Below the pieces are notes generated by a model. The model had not been told where the DNA came from. It was given only the letters and a program-made list of their open reading frames with translations, and ran no database searches. The position numbers were made by a program, and so were the translations under genes. From a virus: 21,665 nt of DNA. Shown in pieces: positions 1-7,025 of the stretch. The stretch lies in IMG/VR virus record IMGVR_UViG_3300036760_000313, positions 1 to 21,665 of that record; one strand, 5' to 3'. Position 1 is the first letter of the stretch. Each line of letters begins with the position of its first letter.

Positions 1-117
1 CGACCGCTCGAGCTTCAGGCTGCCGTACATGCCCTCGTAGAACGCCCGTTTGCTCTTGTTGCCGTAGGCGGAGTACAGCGGGCTCACGATGCGCGTCGCT
101 GCCGCGGTCGCTGCCAT
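1..117 (-). CDS. N-terminal fragment of next virion gene (possibly portal)
   Basis: An ATG at 117-115 overlaps the stop of the preceding gene (TGATG) and opens a frame that runs off the left edge of the window. The first 39 residues include the stretch YSAYGNKSKRAFYEGMYGSL. The tight coupling and continuous frame support a real gene. Its place after the terminase and a small protein is where phages often put the portal, and short-tailed-phage portals tend to have a charged, aromatic N-terminus. That identity is an inference from position; nothing in these residues is diagnostic. Confidence 0.65.
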   Translation of the reverse strand, partial: MAATAAATRIVSPLYSAYGNKSKRAFYEGMYGSLKLERS

Positions 118-362
118 CAGTAGCCCCCGCTCTTGAACTTCGCGAGTGTCGGCACCGCGGTCGCCTTACCGCTGAGCAGCGTCGCCGGCTGCCGGAGCTT
201 GTCCTGCTTCGGCGTCGGCGTCGACAGCACCGTGCTTGAGGTCGGTGCGGCCGGCGTCGGCGTCGCGAGCAGCGTGGCGGCCGGGCCCGGCGACAGCATG
301 GGCGTCGACGGCGTCGCCGCTTTCGGCCCCATGTTGAGCAGGTACGAGGAAAATGCCGCCAT
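117..362 (-). CDS. Pro/Thr/Ala-rich small protein, unknown function
   Basis: This 81-residue frame starts at ATG 362-360 and its TGA overlaps the start of the next gene, which supports it. The middle is low complexity with repeated TPTP and AAPT-type segments, and the C-terminus is basic and glycine-rich (FKSGGY). There is no signal peptide, membrane helix or catalytic motif. The low-complexity linker look fits a small virion or scaffold-related protein between terminase and portal, but the family is not recognised. No strong ribosome binding site precedes the start, so translation may depend on ribosomes finishing the acetyltransferase 22 bases upstream. Confidence 0.6.
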   Translation of the reverse strand: MAAFSSYLLNMGPKAATPSTPMLSPGPAATLLATPTPAAPTSSTVLSTPTPKQDKLRQPATLLSGKATAVPTLAKFKSGGY

Positions 363-384
363 CAGGTGATGACGGCCGGGCTCC

Positions 385-843
385 CTACGCCCCGAGGCGC
401 TTCACGTAGACGGTTTCGAGTGCGAGGAAGCCTCGCCGTTCAAGAAACGCGCCAACGTCCGAGCCGGCCGGCGATGACAGTTTTAGCACAGACGCCCCTT
501 TTCGGGTAGCACAGTCCTCCGCCGCCTCGAGGAGCCGGGGCCCGACCATCGCTCCGCGGTACGCCGGCAGCACCCACCACGCCGTTTCCTGGGCGATGCG
601 CTCGCCGAGTACGTCGTCGTCCACGTTGTCGAGGAGCGCGACACCGATCATGCCGATGAGCCCGATGCCCTCGATTTCATAGACGAGCACCGCGCCCTTC
701 TCGAGCGTGAACATGAGGTACTTGCCGACCTGGGCCTCGCACCTCGGGAAGAACCGGCCGTACGCCGAGTCCTGCGCGAACAGCCGCGCCATCGCGAGCA
801 GGTCGTCGACGTCCTCGAGTGTCGCTTCTCGCACGCGCATCAT
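385..843 (-). CDS. GNAT family N-acetyltransferase
   Basis: A 152-residue protein of normal GNAT domain length. The order of elements fits the fold: an N-terminal VREATLEDVDDLLAMA strand and helix, a central beta section with the EIEGIGLIGMIGVALL hairpin, then the acetyl-CoA-binding motif WWVLPAYRGAMVGPRLLEAA (about residues 89-108; RGAMVG stands for the usual RxxGxG/A loop) and a C-terminal FLERRGF segment typical of the last helix and strand. It would move an acetyl group from acetyl-CoA to an amine; the acceptor is unknown. Two ATGs in tandem start the frame after a GGGGGAG site. Single acetyltransferases next to terminase genes occur in various phages and have been discussed as modifiers of virion or host proteins; that role is inference here. 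Confidence 0.85.
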   Translation of the reverse strand: MMRVREATLEDVDDLLAMARLFAQDSAYGRFFPRCEAQVGKYLMFTLEKGAVLVYEIEGIGLIGMIGVALLDNVDDDVLGERIAQETAWWVLPAYRGAMVGPRLLEAAEDCATRKGASVLKLSSPAGSDVGAFLERRGFLALETVYVKRLGA

Positions 844-905
844 CTCCCCCTTCCGGCGTCGGACGGCCTCGAGCCGCGCCCTCGAGCCCCTCGAGCACGT
901 TGCTG

Positions 906-2471
906 TCAGTCATCCTCGTACGGATTCTTGTCGCGGATCGCTCGCCCGACGTCCTCGTGCAGGCTCGGGTCGTTGTCGTCCATCCGACGCGCTCGCCCGC
1001 CGCCCGGCCGCGTGTGCCGCTTCGTGCCCGGCAGCTCGTCGACGTCGGCCGGCATGTCCGGCAGCGCGAACGTCTGCGCGAGCGCGTCGCTGAAGTTGGG
1101 CGAGCGCCCGATCTTCACCTTCACGAGGTCTTTGTCCTCGAGCATCATTTGGCCCTGGACGAACGTGTAGGTGATCGCCGTCATCTCCTCGATGAGCTCC
1201 GGGTGATTCGGCAGTCGGCCGAACTTCACCCAATCGCTGAAGCCGAAGTACATCTCGGCGCGCCGGTTCTTGTAGCGCGGGTCGATGGCCTTGTCGGAGT
1301 AGATGATCGGGATCGCGTTGCGTCCGGCCGTGAGCAGGTTGTCGATGACGCCGTGGCCCCAATGGCCGGTGTCATCGACGAGCACGAGCACGTTGCCGCC
1401 CGGCCGCGGGTTCCACCGGCGTTCGGACTCCATGACGCGGGCCGCGATGTCCGTGGTGCGCACGTTGCGCATGTGCCACGGGGTCCCGGCGTACATGCCC
1501 TGCCGCGGGAAGCCGACCGTGAGGTCGTCGCCGAACCTCGCGACGTCGACGCCGAGCCGCTTCTGCATGTGCTCGTACTCCTCAGGCTTCACCTTCCGCG
1601 CAATCGCCTTGTCGATATCCTCGATGGAGAACAGGGCATTGATGGACGCGGGCGGGAACTCGCCGAGGATGTAGGACTTGACCCAGGGATTCTCGAGGCC
1701 GTAGGTCGCGATCTGCTGCCGGGCCCAGGTGATCGCCCGCTCCCGCACCGCGGGCTCGAGCCGCTTTGAGTTGACCCACGCCTTCGGATCTTCCGGGTTG
1801 CCGGTGATCTTGATGACGTTCCACTGAGAGCGCAGCCGCGTCGCCGCGAAGTAGAGCATGCCCTCGAGCGAGACCGGGTTGCCGGCCTGGATGACCTTCC
1901 CGAACTCGCACCGCGAGAGCGCCTGCTCCGCGGCCCGCAGAATGGACGGCGGCACCGCGCCCGACTCGTCGATCTGCGCCATGACGTATTTGGCGTGCAG
2001 GCCGGAGAACGTGTTGCCTTGCTGGTCCGGGTCCGCACGCTTCGGCCACGAGCGGGCCTCGATGAACCATTTTTCAGGGAAGTCGTTGGCGAACACCCGC
2101 GAGCTCGTCCACGTGAACGCGCTCGAGAGGTACGGGCTCCGGCCGAGCCACTTCGCGTACTCGGCCCACAGGTTCGCCTTGAGGTTGCCCTCGGTGATGG
2201 ACGTGCACAGGCCCTTCGGGGGCTCGTCCCGCGTGCCCTTCGTGGAGATGAACCACAGGCCGGCCATCGCGAGCACGGCGCTCTTGCCGGGCCCGACGCA
2301 CGCCTGGAGCGCGATACGCTGGTGCTCCGGCTTGTCGCTCGAGAACAGCTCGAGCGCCTTCTCCTGCCACGAGTCCGGCACCGCGCCGAATTGCTCGTCG
2401 ACGAATCGGAGAATCCCTCGGCCCGGCTCCATGTAGGACCGGAGCCGGTCGACCCACGCGCCGGTGCTCAC
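906..2471 (-). CDS. terL: Terminase large subunit
   Basis: The 521-residue motor and nuclease that pumps phage DNA into the prohead and cuts it. ATPase half: Walker A-like QACVGPGKSA (residues 56-65) and Walker B VMAQIDES with the catalytic acidic pair D168/E169. Nuclease half (RNase H-like fold): GVDVARFGDD (first Asp at 309), LVLVDDTG (366/367) and SDALAQ (462), the usual three acidic positions. Length is normal for a full two-domain terminase. The GTG start at 2471 overlaps the TGA of the small subunit (GTGA), so the two are translationally coupled. The last 40 residues are charged and probably disordered, as is common where TerL meets the portal. Confidence 0.95.
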   Translation of the reverse strand: MSTGAWVDRLRSYMEPGRGILRFVDEQFGAVPDSWQEKALELFSSDKPEHQRIALQACVGPGKSAVLAMAGLWFISTKGTRDEPPKGLCTSITEGNLKANLWAEYAKWLGRSPYLSSAFTWTSSRVFANDFPEKWFIEARSWPKRADPDQQGNTFSGLHAKYVMAQIDESGAVPPSILRAAEQALSRCEFGKVIQAGNPVSLEGMLYFAATRLRSQWNVIKITGNPEDPKAWVNSKRLEPAVRERAITWARQQIATYGLENPWVKSYILGEFPPASINALFSIEDIDKAIARKVKPEEYEHMQKRLGVDVARFGDDLTVGFPRQGMYAGTPWHMRNVRTTDIAARVMESERRWNPRPGGNVLVLVDDTGHWGHGVIDNLLTAGRNAIPIIYSDKAIDPRYKNRRAEMYFGFSDWVKFGRLPNHPELIEEMTAITYTFVQGQMMLEDKDLVKVKIGRSPNFSDALAQTFALPDMPADVDELPGTKRHTRPGGGRARRMDDNDPSLHEDVGRAIRDKNPYEDD

Positions 2472-2866
2472 TTCTTGTCCCGAGCCATCTCGAGCGCGTC
2501 GGCGATCGTGAGCCTGCCCTTGAGGATATGCGTCATCGAGTACCGGCCCTTGACCTTGTTGAGCTCCCGGGCCGCCGCCTGCCGCGCCGAGAGCTCGATC
2601 GTCTCGTCGAGCGCCCAGGTGGTGAACAGCGCGTCGAGCTCGGCCGCGGTGAGGTCGGCCTTCTTCTCGCGCCGGGTGACGGTCGCCGCGATGGCGGCCT
2701 GGACCTTACGCCTTCTTAACAGACAGCTCGCCCGGACGTGCGCCCCTCGAGGCCCGTAGCCGGCCGCCTTCGCCGCCGCCGTGCCGTTGCCGGCGCAGGA
2801 GCCCATGAAGGCCGCGACGAACCGGCGCTCTTTCTCCGAGAGCTTGTCGCTACTGCTGCGTCCCAT
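2468..2866 (-). CDS. terS: Terminase small subunit
   Basis: A 132-residue protein with the Terminase_2 type N-terminal DNA-binding region: LSEKERRFVAAF, then a TAAAKAAGYG helix-turn-helix and LLRRRKVQAAI (residues 9-60). The C-terminal part is helical and would drive ring assembly. It recognises phage DNA and hands it to TerL, whose start codon overlaps its stop. The start ATG at 2866 lies 17 bases inside the end of the upstream gene. A second copy of the same helix-turn-helix signature occurs inside the coiled-coil protein at 11722-12735, described separately. Confidence 0.92.
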   Translation of the reverse strand: MGRSSSDKLSEKERRFVAAFMGSCAGNGTAAAKAAGYGPRGAHVRASCLLRRRKVQAAIAATVTRREKKADLTAAELDALFTTWALDETIELSARQAAARELNKVKGRYSMTHILKGRLTIADALEMARDKK

Positions 2867-3113
2867 TCCAGACCACCGTGAACGTCAGCCCGTCGACCGT
2901 CCGCTCCCAGGGCCCGCAGCCGACGCGGTCGGGCACCTGAGCCGCATCGTACGCCGCGTTGCGGCGCTCGAGCCGTTTCTGGTCGAGCTGGCGTACGGTC
3001 CGGGTGTCCCCGTGCTCGCGGCCGTGGCGCCGGCAGTAGATCCCATCCTGGCGGTACTTGCCGCAGTCGGGCACCGCACACAGCGACGACGCCGTTACTT
3101 TGCTCGACGCCAT
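2850..3113 (-). CDS. Small Cys/His-rich (zinc-finger-like) protein
   Basis: This 87-residue protein has LCAVPDCGKYRQDGIYCRRH near the N-terminus (about residues 11-30). The C-x4-C spacing followed by C-x2-H resembles the short treble-clef or knuckle fingers that open many phage HNH proteins, but no HNH catalytic core follows. A basic helix (QLDQKRLERRNAAYDAA) comes next. A DNA- or RNA-binding role beside the packaging genes is plausible. It overlaps its neighbours by 19 and 17 bases, consistent with one operon. Confidence 0.75.
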   Translation of the reverse strand: MASSKVTASSLCAVPDCGKYRQDGIYCRRHGREHGDTRTVRQLDQKRLERRNAAYDAAQVPDRVGCGPWERTVDGLTFTVVWNGTQQ

Positions 3114-3580
3114 CGGAGCCCGTGCCTGTCCCGCGATTCGGTGAGCACCTTCGAGCGTACGCCCTCGTCCAGGGCCGCGGAGATTTTGCTCGGCTGGACC
3201 TTGTCGAACCGCGCCGTGAGGTCAGCCATCTCCACGTACGCGACGCCCCCGAGGAGCCCGAGGATGTCCTTCAGGAGCGTCGACGGGCCCGGCTGGTACT
3301 TCTTCCGGCGGCGCGGAGCGACTCCGTGCAGGCCGGTCTCGTCGACGTACGGCCGCGTGATGCTCGGCACCGGGCCGGCCGGCGCGACGTGCGCGGCCGC
3401 AAGATCGAGCGCGTCCGCGGAGTGTGTCGTCGGCAGCCGCTCGAGCCACACGCGGAACGCCGCCACCACCGCGGGCCCGTCGCCCAGGGCGGTGAACTCG
3501 CTCCGGTGCCCGTCGTGCTCGATCGTGACGTTGAGTGACGAGCGCGGGTCGTACGTGATTTCCGGGGGATCAGCCGCCAT
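3095..3580 (-). CDS. Hypothetical protein with winged-helix-like C-terminus
   Basis: A 161-residue frame starting at ATG 3580 after a good AAGGAG site at 6-base spacing. The N-terminal half (LNVTIEHDGHRSEFTALGDG, about residues 16-35) looks like a beta-sandwich or beta-hairpin module. The linker is basic (RRRKKYQPG). The C-terminal 50 residues (DLTARFDKVQPSKISAALDE, then RDRHGLRWRRA) have the length and pattern of a winged helix with an Arg-rich wing. That suggests nucleic-acid binding, but the family is not recognised. The start lies 11 bases inside the previous gene. Confidence 0.75.
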   Translation of the reverse strand: MAADPPEITYDPRSSLNVTIEHDGHRSEFTALGDGPAVVAAFRVWLERLPTTHSADALDLAAAHVAPAGPVPSITRPYVDETGLHGVAPRRRKKYQPGPSTLLKDILGLLGGVAYVEMADLTARFDKVQPSKISAALDEGVRSKVLTESRDRHGLRWRRAK

Positions 3581-3818
3581 ATTTCTCCTTCAGCGCGTTC
3601 CGCAGCTTGTCGCGGTCCTCGACGGACGGGCACACAATCATCAGCGCCGGCTCGTCGGTCGCCTGGAATTGCATGCCCGTCGCGCTCACGCTCCGATGCT
3701 GCTCGGGTCCGATCGGGTACGCCCACACGTTGTAGAACACCCGGAGCCCGCTACGCTCTTTGTGTTGCGGCGACTCGGCCGCCTGGGTTGGTTTCGACGA
3801 CGTCCGCTTCACAGGCAT
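3570..3818 (-). CDS. Hypothetical small protein
   Basis: An 82-residue frame starting at ATG 3818. A Lys/Ser/Thr-rich N-terminal tail of about 25 residues is followed by what looks like a small alpha/beta domain (LRVFYNVWAYPIG, MQFQATDEPALMIVCPS, EDRDKLRNALKEKYGG). The composition is unlike an antisense shadow. Its first 68 bases overlap the end of the gene at 3751-4107, and its end overlaps the next gene by 11. No motif gives a function. Confidence 0.65.
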   Translation of the reverse strand: MPVKRTSSKPTQAAESPQHKERSGLRVFYNVWAYPIGPEQHRSVSATGMQFQATDEPALMIVCPSVEDRDKLRNALKEKYGG

Positions 3819-4107
3819 CCATTCTGCGCATCAGCGCCTCGACGAGCTCGAGGCCCGCGGCCCGACGCTCTACCGCGTCAATCCTCGCCTTTTGGGTCCC
3901 CAGGTTCGCGTCGATCGAATCCGCCCGCGTCCGCAGCACGTTCAGGCTCCGCCGTAGGAGCTTCAGGTCGAGCGTCGACGCCTTCCGCACCACCGGCCGG
4001 CCCTTCCCCTTCGCCGCGTGAATCGCCTGCTCGAGCGTCATGCCCTTGCTCACCACGATCCTCGTCGTACCCTTTTGCCTTCCGATCCCGAGCGTTCGTC
4101 TGCTCAC
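3751..4107 (-). CDS. Hypothetical basic, partly coiled-coil protein
   Basis: A 118-residue frame starting at GTG 4107 (alternative ATG at 4041, residue 23, MTLEQAIHAAKGKG). The N-terminus is basic. A heptad-like section (LLRRSLNVLRTRADSIDANL, then IDAVERRAAGLELVEALMRR) suggests a short coiled coil. Its 5' 230 bases are also read by the upstream gene at 3878-4531 in another frame. This frame has the more protein-like composition of the two in the shared stretch, so the start or the upstream gene's end is uncertain. Function unknown. Confidence 0.55.
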   Translation of the reverse strand: MSRRTLGIGRQKGTTRIVVSKGMTLEQAIHAAKGKGRPVVRKASTLDLKLLRRSLNVLRTRADSIDANLGTQKARIDAVERRAAGLELVEALMRRMDACEADVVETNPGGRVAATQRA

Positions 4108-4531
4108 GTTCAGCCCCCCGCGTTGTGTAGAACTCCCCGATGGCCGAGAGCGTCCGGCGCGTCACCGCGTCGAGCGTCTCGTCCTCCCCGATCTGAATGG
4201 CGATGAGCACGCGCCCATCGCCCGGAGCGCGGCACGCCCGCACCGCGGCAACGATGGCCGCCCCGAGCGTGTGCTTCTCCGCCTTCGGCATCAGCGACGC
4301 GCCGAGCCGGTTGTATGTCTGCACGAGCGCCGAGCGGAGCCGGCGATTGTCCGCGACCGCGTCGAGGTACGCCTGCTCGCCGAGCGACGCGAACTCCGCC
4401 CGCGCCTCGAGCGCCTCGGCCGCACGCCGGATCGCTTTTGTGAAGCCGACCGCGAAGCCGTGGTCGGCCTCGAGGCTCGAGGCCCGCCGACGCAGCACCG
4501 TCGCGAGGTCGTCCTTGACCACTTCCTTCAT
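3878..4531 (-). CDS. Hypothetical protein with suspect C-terminal tail
   Basis: A 217-residue frame whose ATG (4531-4529) overlaps the methyltransferase stop (ATGA) behind GGTGGGGG. Residues 1-140 look genuine: helical, with SLEADHGFAVGFTKAIRRAA, LGEQAYLDAVADNRRLRSAL and an IAIQIGEDETLDAVTRRTL segment. The last 75 residues are an acidic, Gly/Glu/Arg-rich tail (EDRGEQGHDARAG and similar) with the composition of a shadow frame, and they coincide with the body of the next gene. Either the two genes overlap by 230 bases or a frameshift has removed the natural stop. No known family was recognised. Confidence 0.6.
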   Translation of the reverse strand: MKEVVKDDLATVLRRRASSLEADHGFAVGFTKAIRRAAEALEARAEFASLGEQAYLDAVADNRRLRSALVQTYNRLGASLMPKAEKHTLGAAIVAAVRACRAPGDGRVLIAIQIGEDETLDAVTRRTLSAIGEFYTTRGAEREQTNARDRKAKGYDEDRGEQGHDARAGDSRGEGEGPAGGAEGVDARPEAPTAEPERAADAGGFDRREPGDPKGED

Positions 4532-5610
4532 GCCCCCACCTCCGCAGCCCACAGCCGCGCATCGTTCCCGAAGCACGTCCATCCCGGCGTCTGTTTGCGG
4601 GCAAAGAGTTCAAGCTTTGGCCCGTGCGGGTAGAGCTGCTCGATGAGCTTCCGGAAGTGCTCCGGCTTCTCCGAGTGCTCGCCCTCGCGTCGAACCGTCT
4701 GCACGCTATCGTGCCGGATGCCCTCGATCGACACGTCCGGCGTCGCGCTCCCGCGGCCGGCGACGATCAGGAGCTCGTGCTTCACGAACGAGTAGTTGCC
4801 CGGCCGTCCGAGCACCTTGTCCCACACGTATTGCGTTTTCGCGTTGAAGCCCCATGCCTCGATGATGTCCCGCGGGCCGGGGTTCTCGAACACCATCGAC
4901 GCCGTCACCCACAAGAACAGCACGGAGTCCGGCCTCGCGTGCGCCGCGACCGGGAGCTGGCACAGCTCCTCCATCGACATCGCCGGATAGTGCTGCTCGG
5001 CCGGCGTGTGCGATCCGTCCGCCCACGGCGTCGACTCCCGATAGCTCCACGGCGGATCGGCGTAGATGACACGGTACATGCCCTCGAGCGTCGCCTGCGC
5101 GTCGAGTACCGCTGTTCGTTTGTGGATTTTAATTCGCTGGATCAGCTCGCGCCGCGTGAGCCGTTCCGACCGCGCCGTTTCGAGATATTGCGATTGCTCC
5201 GGCTGCGTCAGCGGCGCGACGACCTGCGCGTGCGCGAACGACGGCGCGACGTCCCGCTCTGCCGGCATGACGTGACGCGCCACATAGGCGTAATTGGAGA
5301 GCGTTTCAAGCGCGAGCCCGGTCGAGTCGAGCAGCGCGTCCCTCCGCTCTTGCCATTCGGCGCGGGTGTCTGAGTACGCGAGCAGGTCGCCGACCCAGTA
5401 CGGTGATGCCTCACAGACGGCGGCCGCGAAGCCCATCGCGTTGAGCCACTGATGAATGGTTGGCGTGCCGACCACCTCGACCGACCGAGCCCGGAGCGTG
5501 AACCCCGCGAGCTCGATCGGTCGTGCATCGAGGATTGGCAGCCCTTCAGTCACGCCGCGTGACTGGACGTTTTTTCGTATTGACTTTGGTGCCTGCCATC
5601 CTCCTGACAT
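4528..5610 (-). CDS. MT-A70 family DNA N6-adenine methyltransferase with ParB/KorB-like N-terminus
   Basis: A 360-residue two-part protein. The C-terminal half has the MT-A70 signature: IYADPPWSY (DPPW at residues 185-188), the middle LLIVAGRG strand and SEKPEHFRKLIEQL followed by KLELFARK near the end. It would transfer a methyl group from S-adenosylmethionine to adenine N6 in phage DNA. The N-terminal 165 residues carry LSNYAYVARHVMP, FAHAQVVAPL and RLTRRELIQRI, the arrangement of ParB/KorB-like helix-turn-helix segments, and probably give DNA binding. Start ATG 5610 follows GAGGA. No restriction partner is visible, so it is an orphan methylase, probably for protection or regulation. The target site is unknown. 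Confidence 0.9.
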   Translation of the reverse strand: MSGGWQAPKSIRKNVQSRGVTEGLPILDARPIELAGFTLRARSVEVVGTPTIHQWLNAMGFAAAVCEASPYWVGDLLAYSDTRAEWQERRDALLDSTGLALETLSNYAYVARHVMPAERDVAPSFAHAQVVAPLTQPEQSQYLETARSERLTRRELIQRIKIHKRTAVLDAQATLEGMYRVIYADPPWSYRESTPWADGSHTPAEQHYPAMSMEELCQLPVAAHARPDSVLFLWVTASMVFENPGPRDIIEAWGFNAKTQYVWDKVLGRPGNYSFVKHELLIVAGRGSATPDVSIEGIRHDSVQTVRREGEHSEKPEHFRKLIEQLYPHGPKLELFARKQTPGWTCFGNDARLWAAEVGA

Positions 5611-5614
5611 CGCG

Positions 5615-6037
5615 CTATTCCTCGACGACCGGAGCGGCCGCGTCGTCCTCGTTCGCCACTGATGGCGCGCTCCGCGTTGGTTCGTCCGCGTCGCCGCCCT
5701 CGTCGGAGTCGACGAGCTTGACCGCGACCCTCTCCTCGCCGTGTATCCACGTCAAACGAACGCCGTGCGCGGCGTACGTCTCGTACGACTTTTTCCGGAG
5801 ATGCTGGAGCGCGTTCGCCTGGAGCCCCTTGCGCTCGCCGTTGGCGTCGTTGATCGTCTCGTAGCACTCCGCGAGCGACTTGCAGAGCGCATCGAGCGCC
5901 CGATCTTTCGGGATATCCAGGCCCGGGAGCCGCTGCGCCTGAGCGCGGGCCTTTTTCGGTTTGTTACCGCGAGCGGCCTTCCGCGCCGGCGTTGCCGGTC
6001 GAGCGGGCCGCGACGTTTTGACTGGTCGCTTTGCCAT
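5615..6037 (-). CDS. Hypothetical protein, basic N-terminus and acidic C-terminus
   Basis: A 140-residue protein starting at ATG 6037 behind GGGAG at 6-7 bases. The first 35 residues are rich in Lys, Arg, Ala and Pro, like a DNA-binding tail. The core (ALDALCKSLAECYETIND, then ALQHLRKKSYETYAAHGVRL) is helical, followed by a strand pair (WIHGEERVAVKLVDSDE) and an acidic disordered end. It sits directly upstream of the methyltransferase (TAG then ATG, 4 bases between). The HNH gene overlaps its first 74 bases. Similar small helical proteins occur in phage replication operons, but I cannot assign a function. Confidence 0.75.
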   Translation of the reverse strand: MAKRPVKTSRPARPATPARKAARGNKPKKARAQAQRLPGLDIPKDRALDALCKSLAECYETINDANGERKGLQANALQHLRKKSYETYAAHGVRLTWIHGEERVAVKLVDSDEGGDADEPTRSAPSVANEDDAAAPVVEE

Positions 6038-6599
6038 GAGGTACTCCCTGAGTGATATGGCCTACTTGTGATCCGCTGAGGCCGAACCGAGCGGCCACGA
6101 CCCAACGGGGTGTTCCGCTAGATCGTAGAAGTTGAATCTCTCGACGTTGATCGTCTGACACTTTCGATCGTCCGTTGCGCTCGCCGGCGAGCAGCCCAGG
6201 ATACTTACACATCCCGTTCTCGTCGCCGCGAGCGTGCCGATCACGTGGGCACGGCGGGATGGGCTTCCAGCGGCCCTTCGCCACGCAATCTCTCACGTTG
6301 TGGAGCTGCGTCCCGAGAAACAAATGTGCGGGGTTAACGCACGCCGGCACGTCGCACTTGTGCAGCACGTTCAGGTCGTCCGGGATCGTGCCACGGCAGA
6401 GCGTCCACGCGAGTCGATGAGCCCCTTGTGAACGGCCGTTCCAGCGGACCTTCCCGTATCGGTCACAATATCCACGCCACAGCCAGCATCCGGTCGCGCT
6501 CGGTTCACTTCGCGCCCGCAGCCATCGCCGAGCCGCCCAAGACAGAGGCGTCGGCAGTACTCCGCGAGCAAGAGGGCGTCCGAAATTGTGTGGGTGCAT
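5964..6599 (-). CDS. HNH homing-type endonuclease
   Basis: Homing-type HNH protein with a DNA-binding C-terminus. Core motifs: GCWLWRGYCDRYGKVRWNG, AHRLAW, VLHKCDVPACVNPAHLFLGT (the H-N-H metal site) and NVRDCVAKGRW. The C-terminus has RNGRSKVSDDQRREIQLLR and VAARFGLSGSQVGHI, a helix-turn-helix that usually sets site specificity. I chose ATG 6599 (211 residues, weak GGAG 4 bases upstream); similarity to HNH proteins begins only near 6500, and the 5' part runs through ruvC in another frame. Its end overlaps the next gene by 74 bases. It probably is a selfish element that invaded the 3' end of ruvC; such free-standing nucleases cleave cognate alleles lacking the insertion. Confidence 0.75.
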   Translation of the reverse strand: MHPHNFGRPLARGVLPTPLSWAARRWLRARSEPSATGCWLWRGYCDRYGKVRWNGRSQGAHRLAWTLCRGTIPDDLNVLHKCDVPACVNPAHLFLGTQLHNVRDCVAKGRWKPIPPCPRDRHARGDENGMCKYPGLLAGERNGRSKVSDDQRREIQLLRSSGTPRWVVAARFGLSGSQVGHITQGVPHGKATSQNVAARSTGNAGAEGRSR

Positions 6600-6985
6600 A
6601 CGACTCCGGGGAACAGCTCTTGCGCTCGAGCCTTCCCGATGTTTTTCCGATCGGTTGAGTTGGTGCCGGGCGGAATGATGACGCCCATCGCCGGCTGCCA
6701 CGTGCGCGGCACCACGAGATCATAGGTCACGCCGGCCGCGGCGAGCACACCCTCGAGGGATCCGAAGTTGCGGCCGAACGTGAACGCGCCCGCGTGCCCC
6801 CACCCGGGCGAGCTCCACACGTGCTCGAGCACGCACCGCGGAGCGTGCATCCCGATCGCCCGATCGATCGCTCGCACGATGGCCCGGGGATTCTCCGGCA
6901 TCGCCTCGGCGTAGCAGAGATGCCCTTGCGAGTCGACGGCCGCGATGCCGCCACTGACGCCGGGGTCGATGCCGAGGTATCGCAT
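6371..6985 (-). CDS. ruvC: RuvC-like Holliday junction resolvase, C-terminus altered by HNH insertion
   Basis: Four-way-junction nuclease of the RNase H-like fold. Catalytic acidic residues are in place: YLGIDPGVSGG (D7), VLEHVWSS (E54) and TISDALLLAEY (D136). The recognisable fold ends around residue 150; single-domain phage RuvC proteins are about 160 residues, yet this frame continues to 204. The extra 55 residues (GCGREVNRARPDAGCG and onward) are Arg/Gly-rich and lie wholly within the HNH gene's coding sequence in another frame. I read this as loss of the original stop when the HNH gene entered. It would trim recombination intermediates before packaging. A promoter candidate lies just upstream (6997-7025). 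Confidence 0.85.
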   Translation of the reverse strand: MRYLGIDPGVSGGIAAVDSQGHLCYAEAMPENPRAIVRAIDRAIGMHAPRCVLEHVWSSPGWGHAGAFTFGRNFGSLEGVLAAAGVTYDLVVPRTWQPAMGVIIPPGTNSTDRKNIGKARAQELFPGVVCTHTISDALLLAEYCRRLCLGRLGDGCGREVNRARPDAGCGVDIVTDTGRSAGTAVHKGLIDSRGRSAVARSRTT

Positions 6986-6996
6986 GAAGGTCCTAC

Positions 6997-7025
6997 ATTC
7001 TGGACTAGCACGCCGTACGCGTCAA
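6997..7025 (-). promoter_or_regulatory. Candidate sigma70-type promoter ahead of ruvC
   Basis: On the minus strand TTGACG (7025-7020) and CAGAAT (7002-6997) are separated by 17 bases. The -35 matches 5 of 6 consensus positions and overlaps the DnaB stop codon; the -10 matches 4 of 6. Predicted transcription start would leave a leader of under 10 bases ahead of the ruvC ATG. The short leader and the weak -10 make this tentative. Confidence 0.35.

Noticed and set aside
677-913. Frame starting in the terL stop (MTDSNVLEG...)
   Set aside because: Well placed start, but no stop before it runs far into the acetyltransferase, and the composition becomes Arg-rich shadow.
819-1769. Long plus-strand frame opposite terL
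   Set aside because: Arg/Val/Asp-rich antisense shadow in high-GC DNA; terL on the other strand has all motifs.
2781-4130. 449-codon plus-strand frame
   Set aside because: Ser/Arg/Pro-rich shadow crossing several well-supported minus-strand genes.
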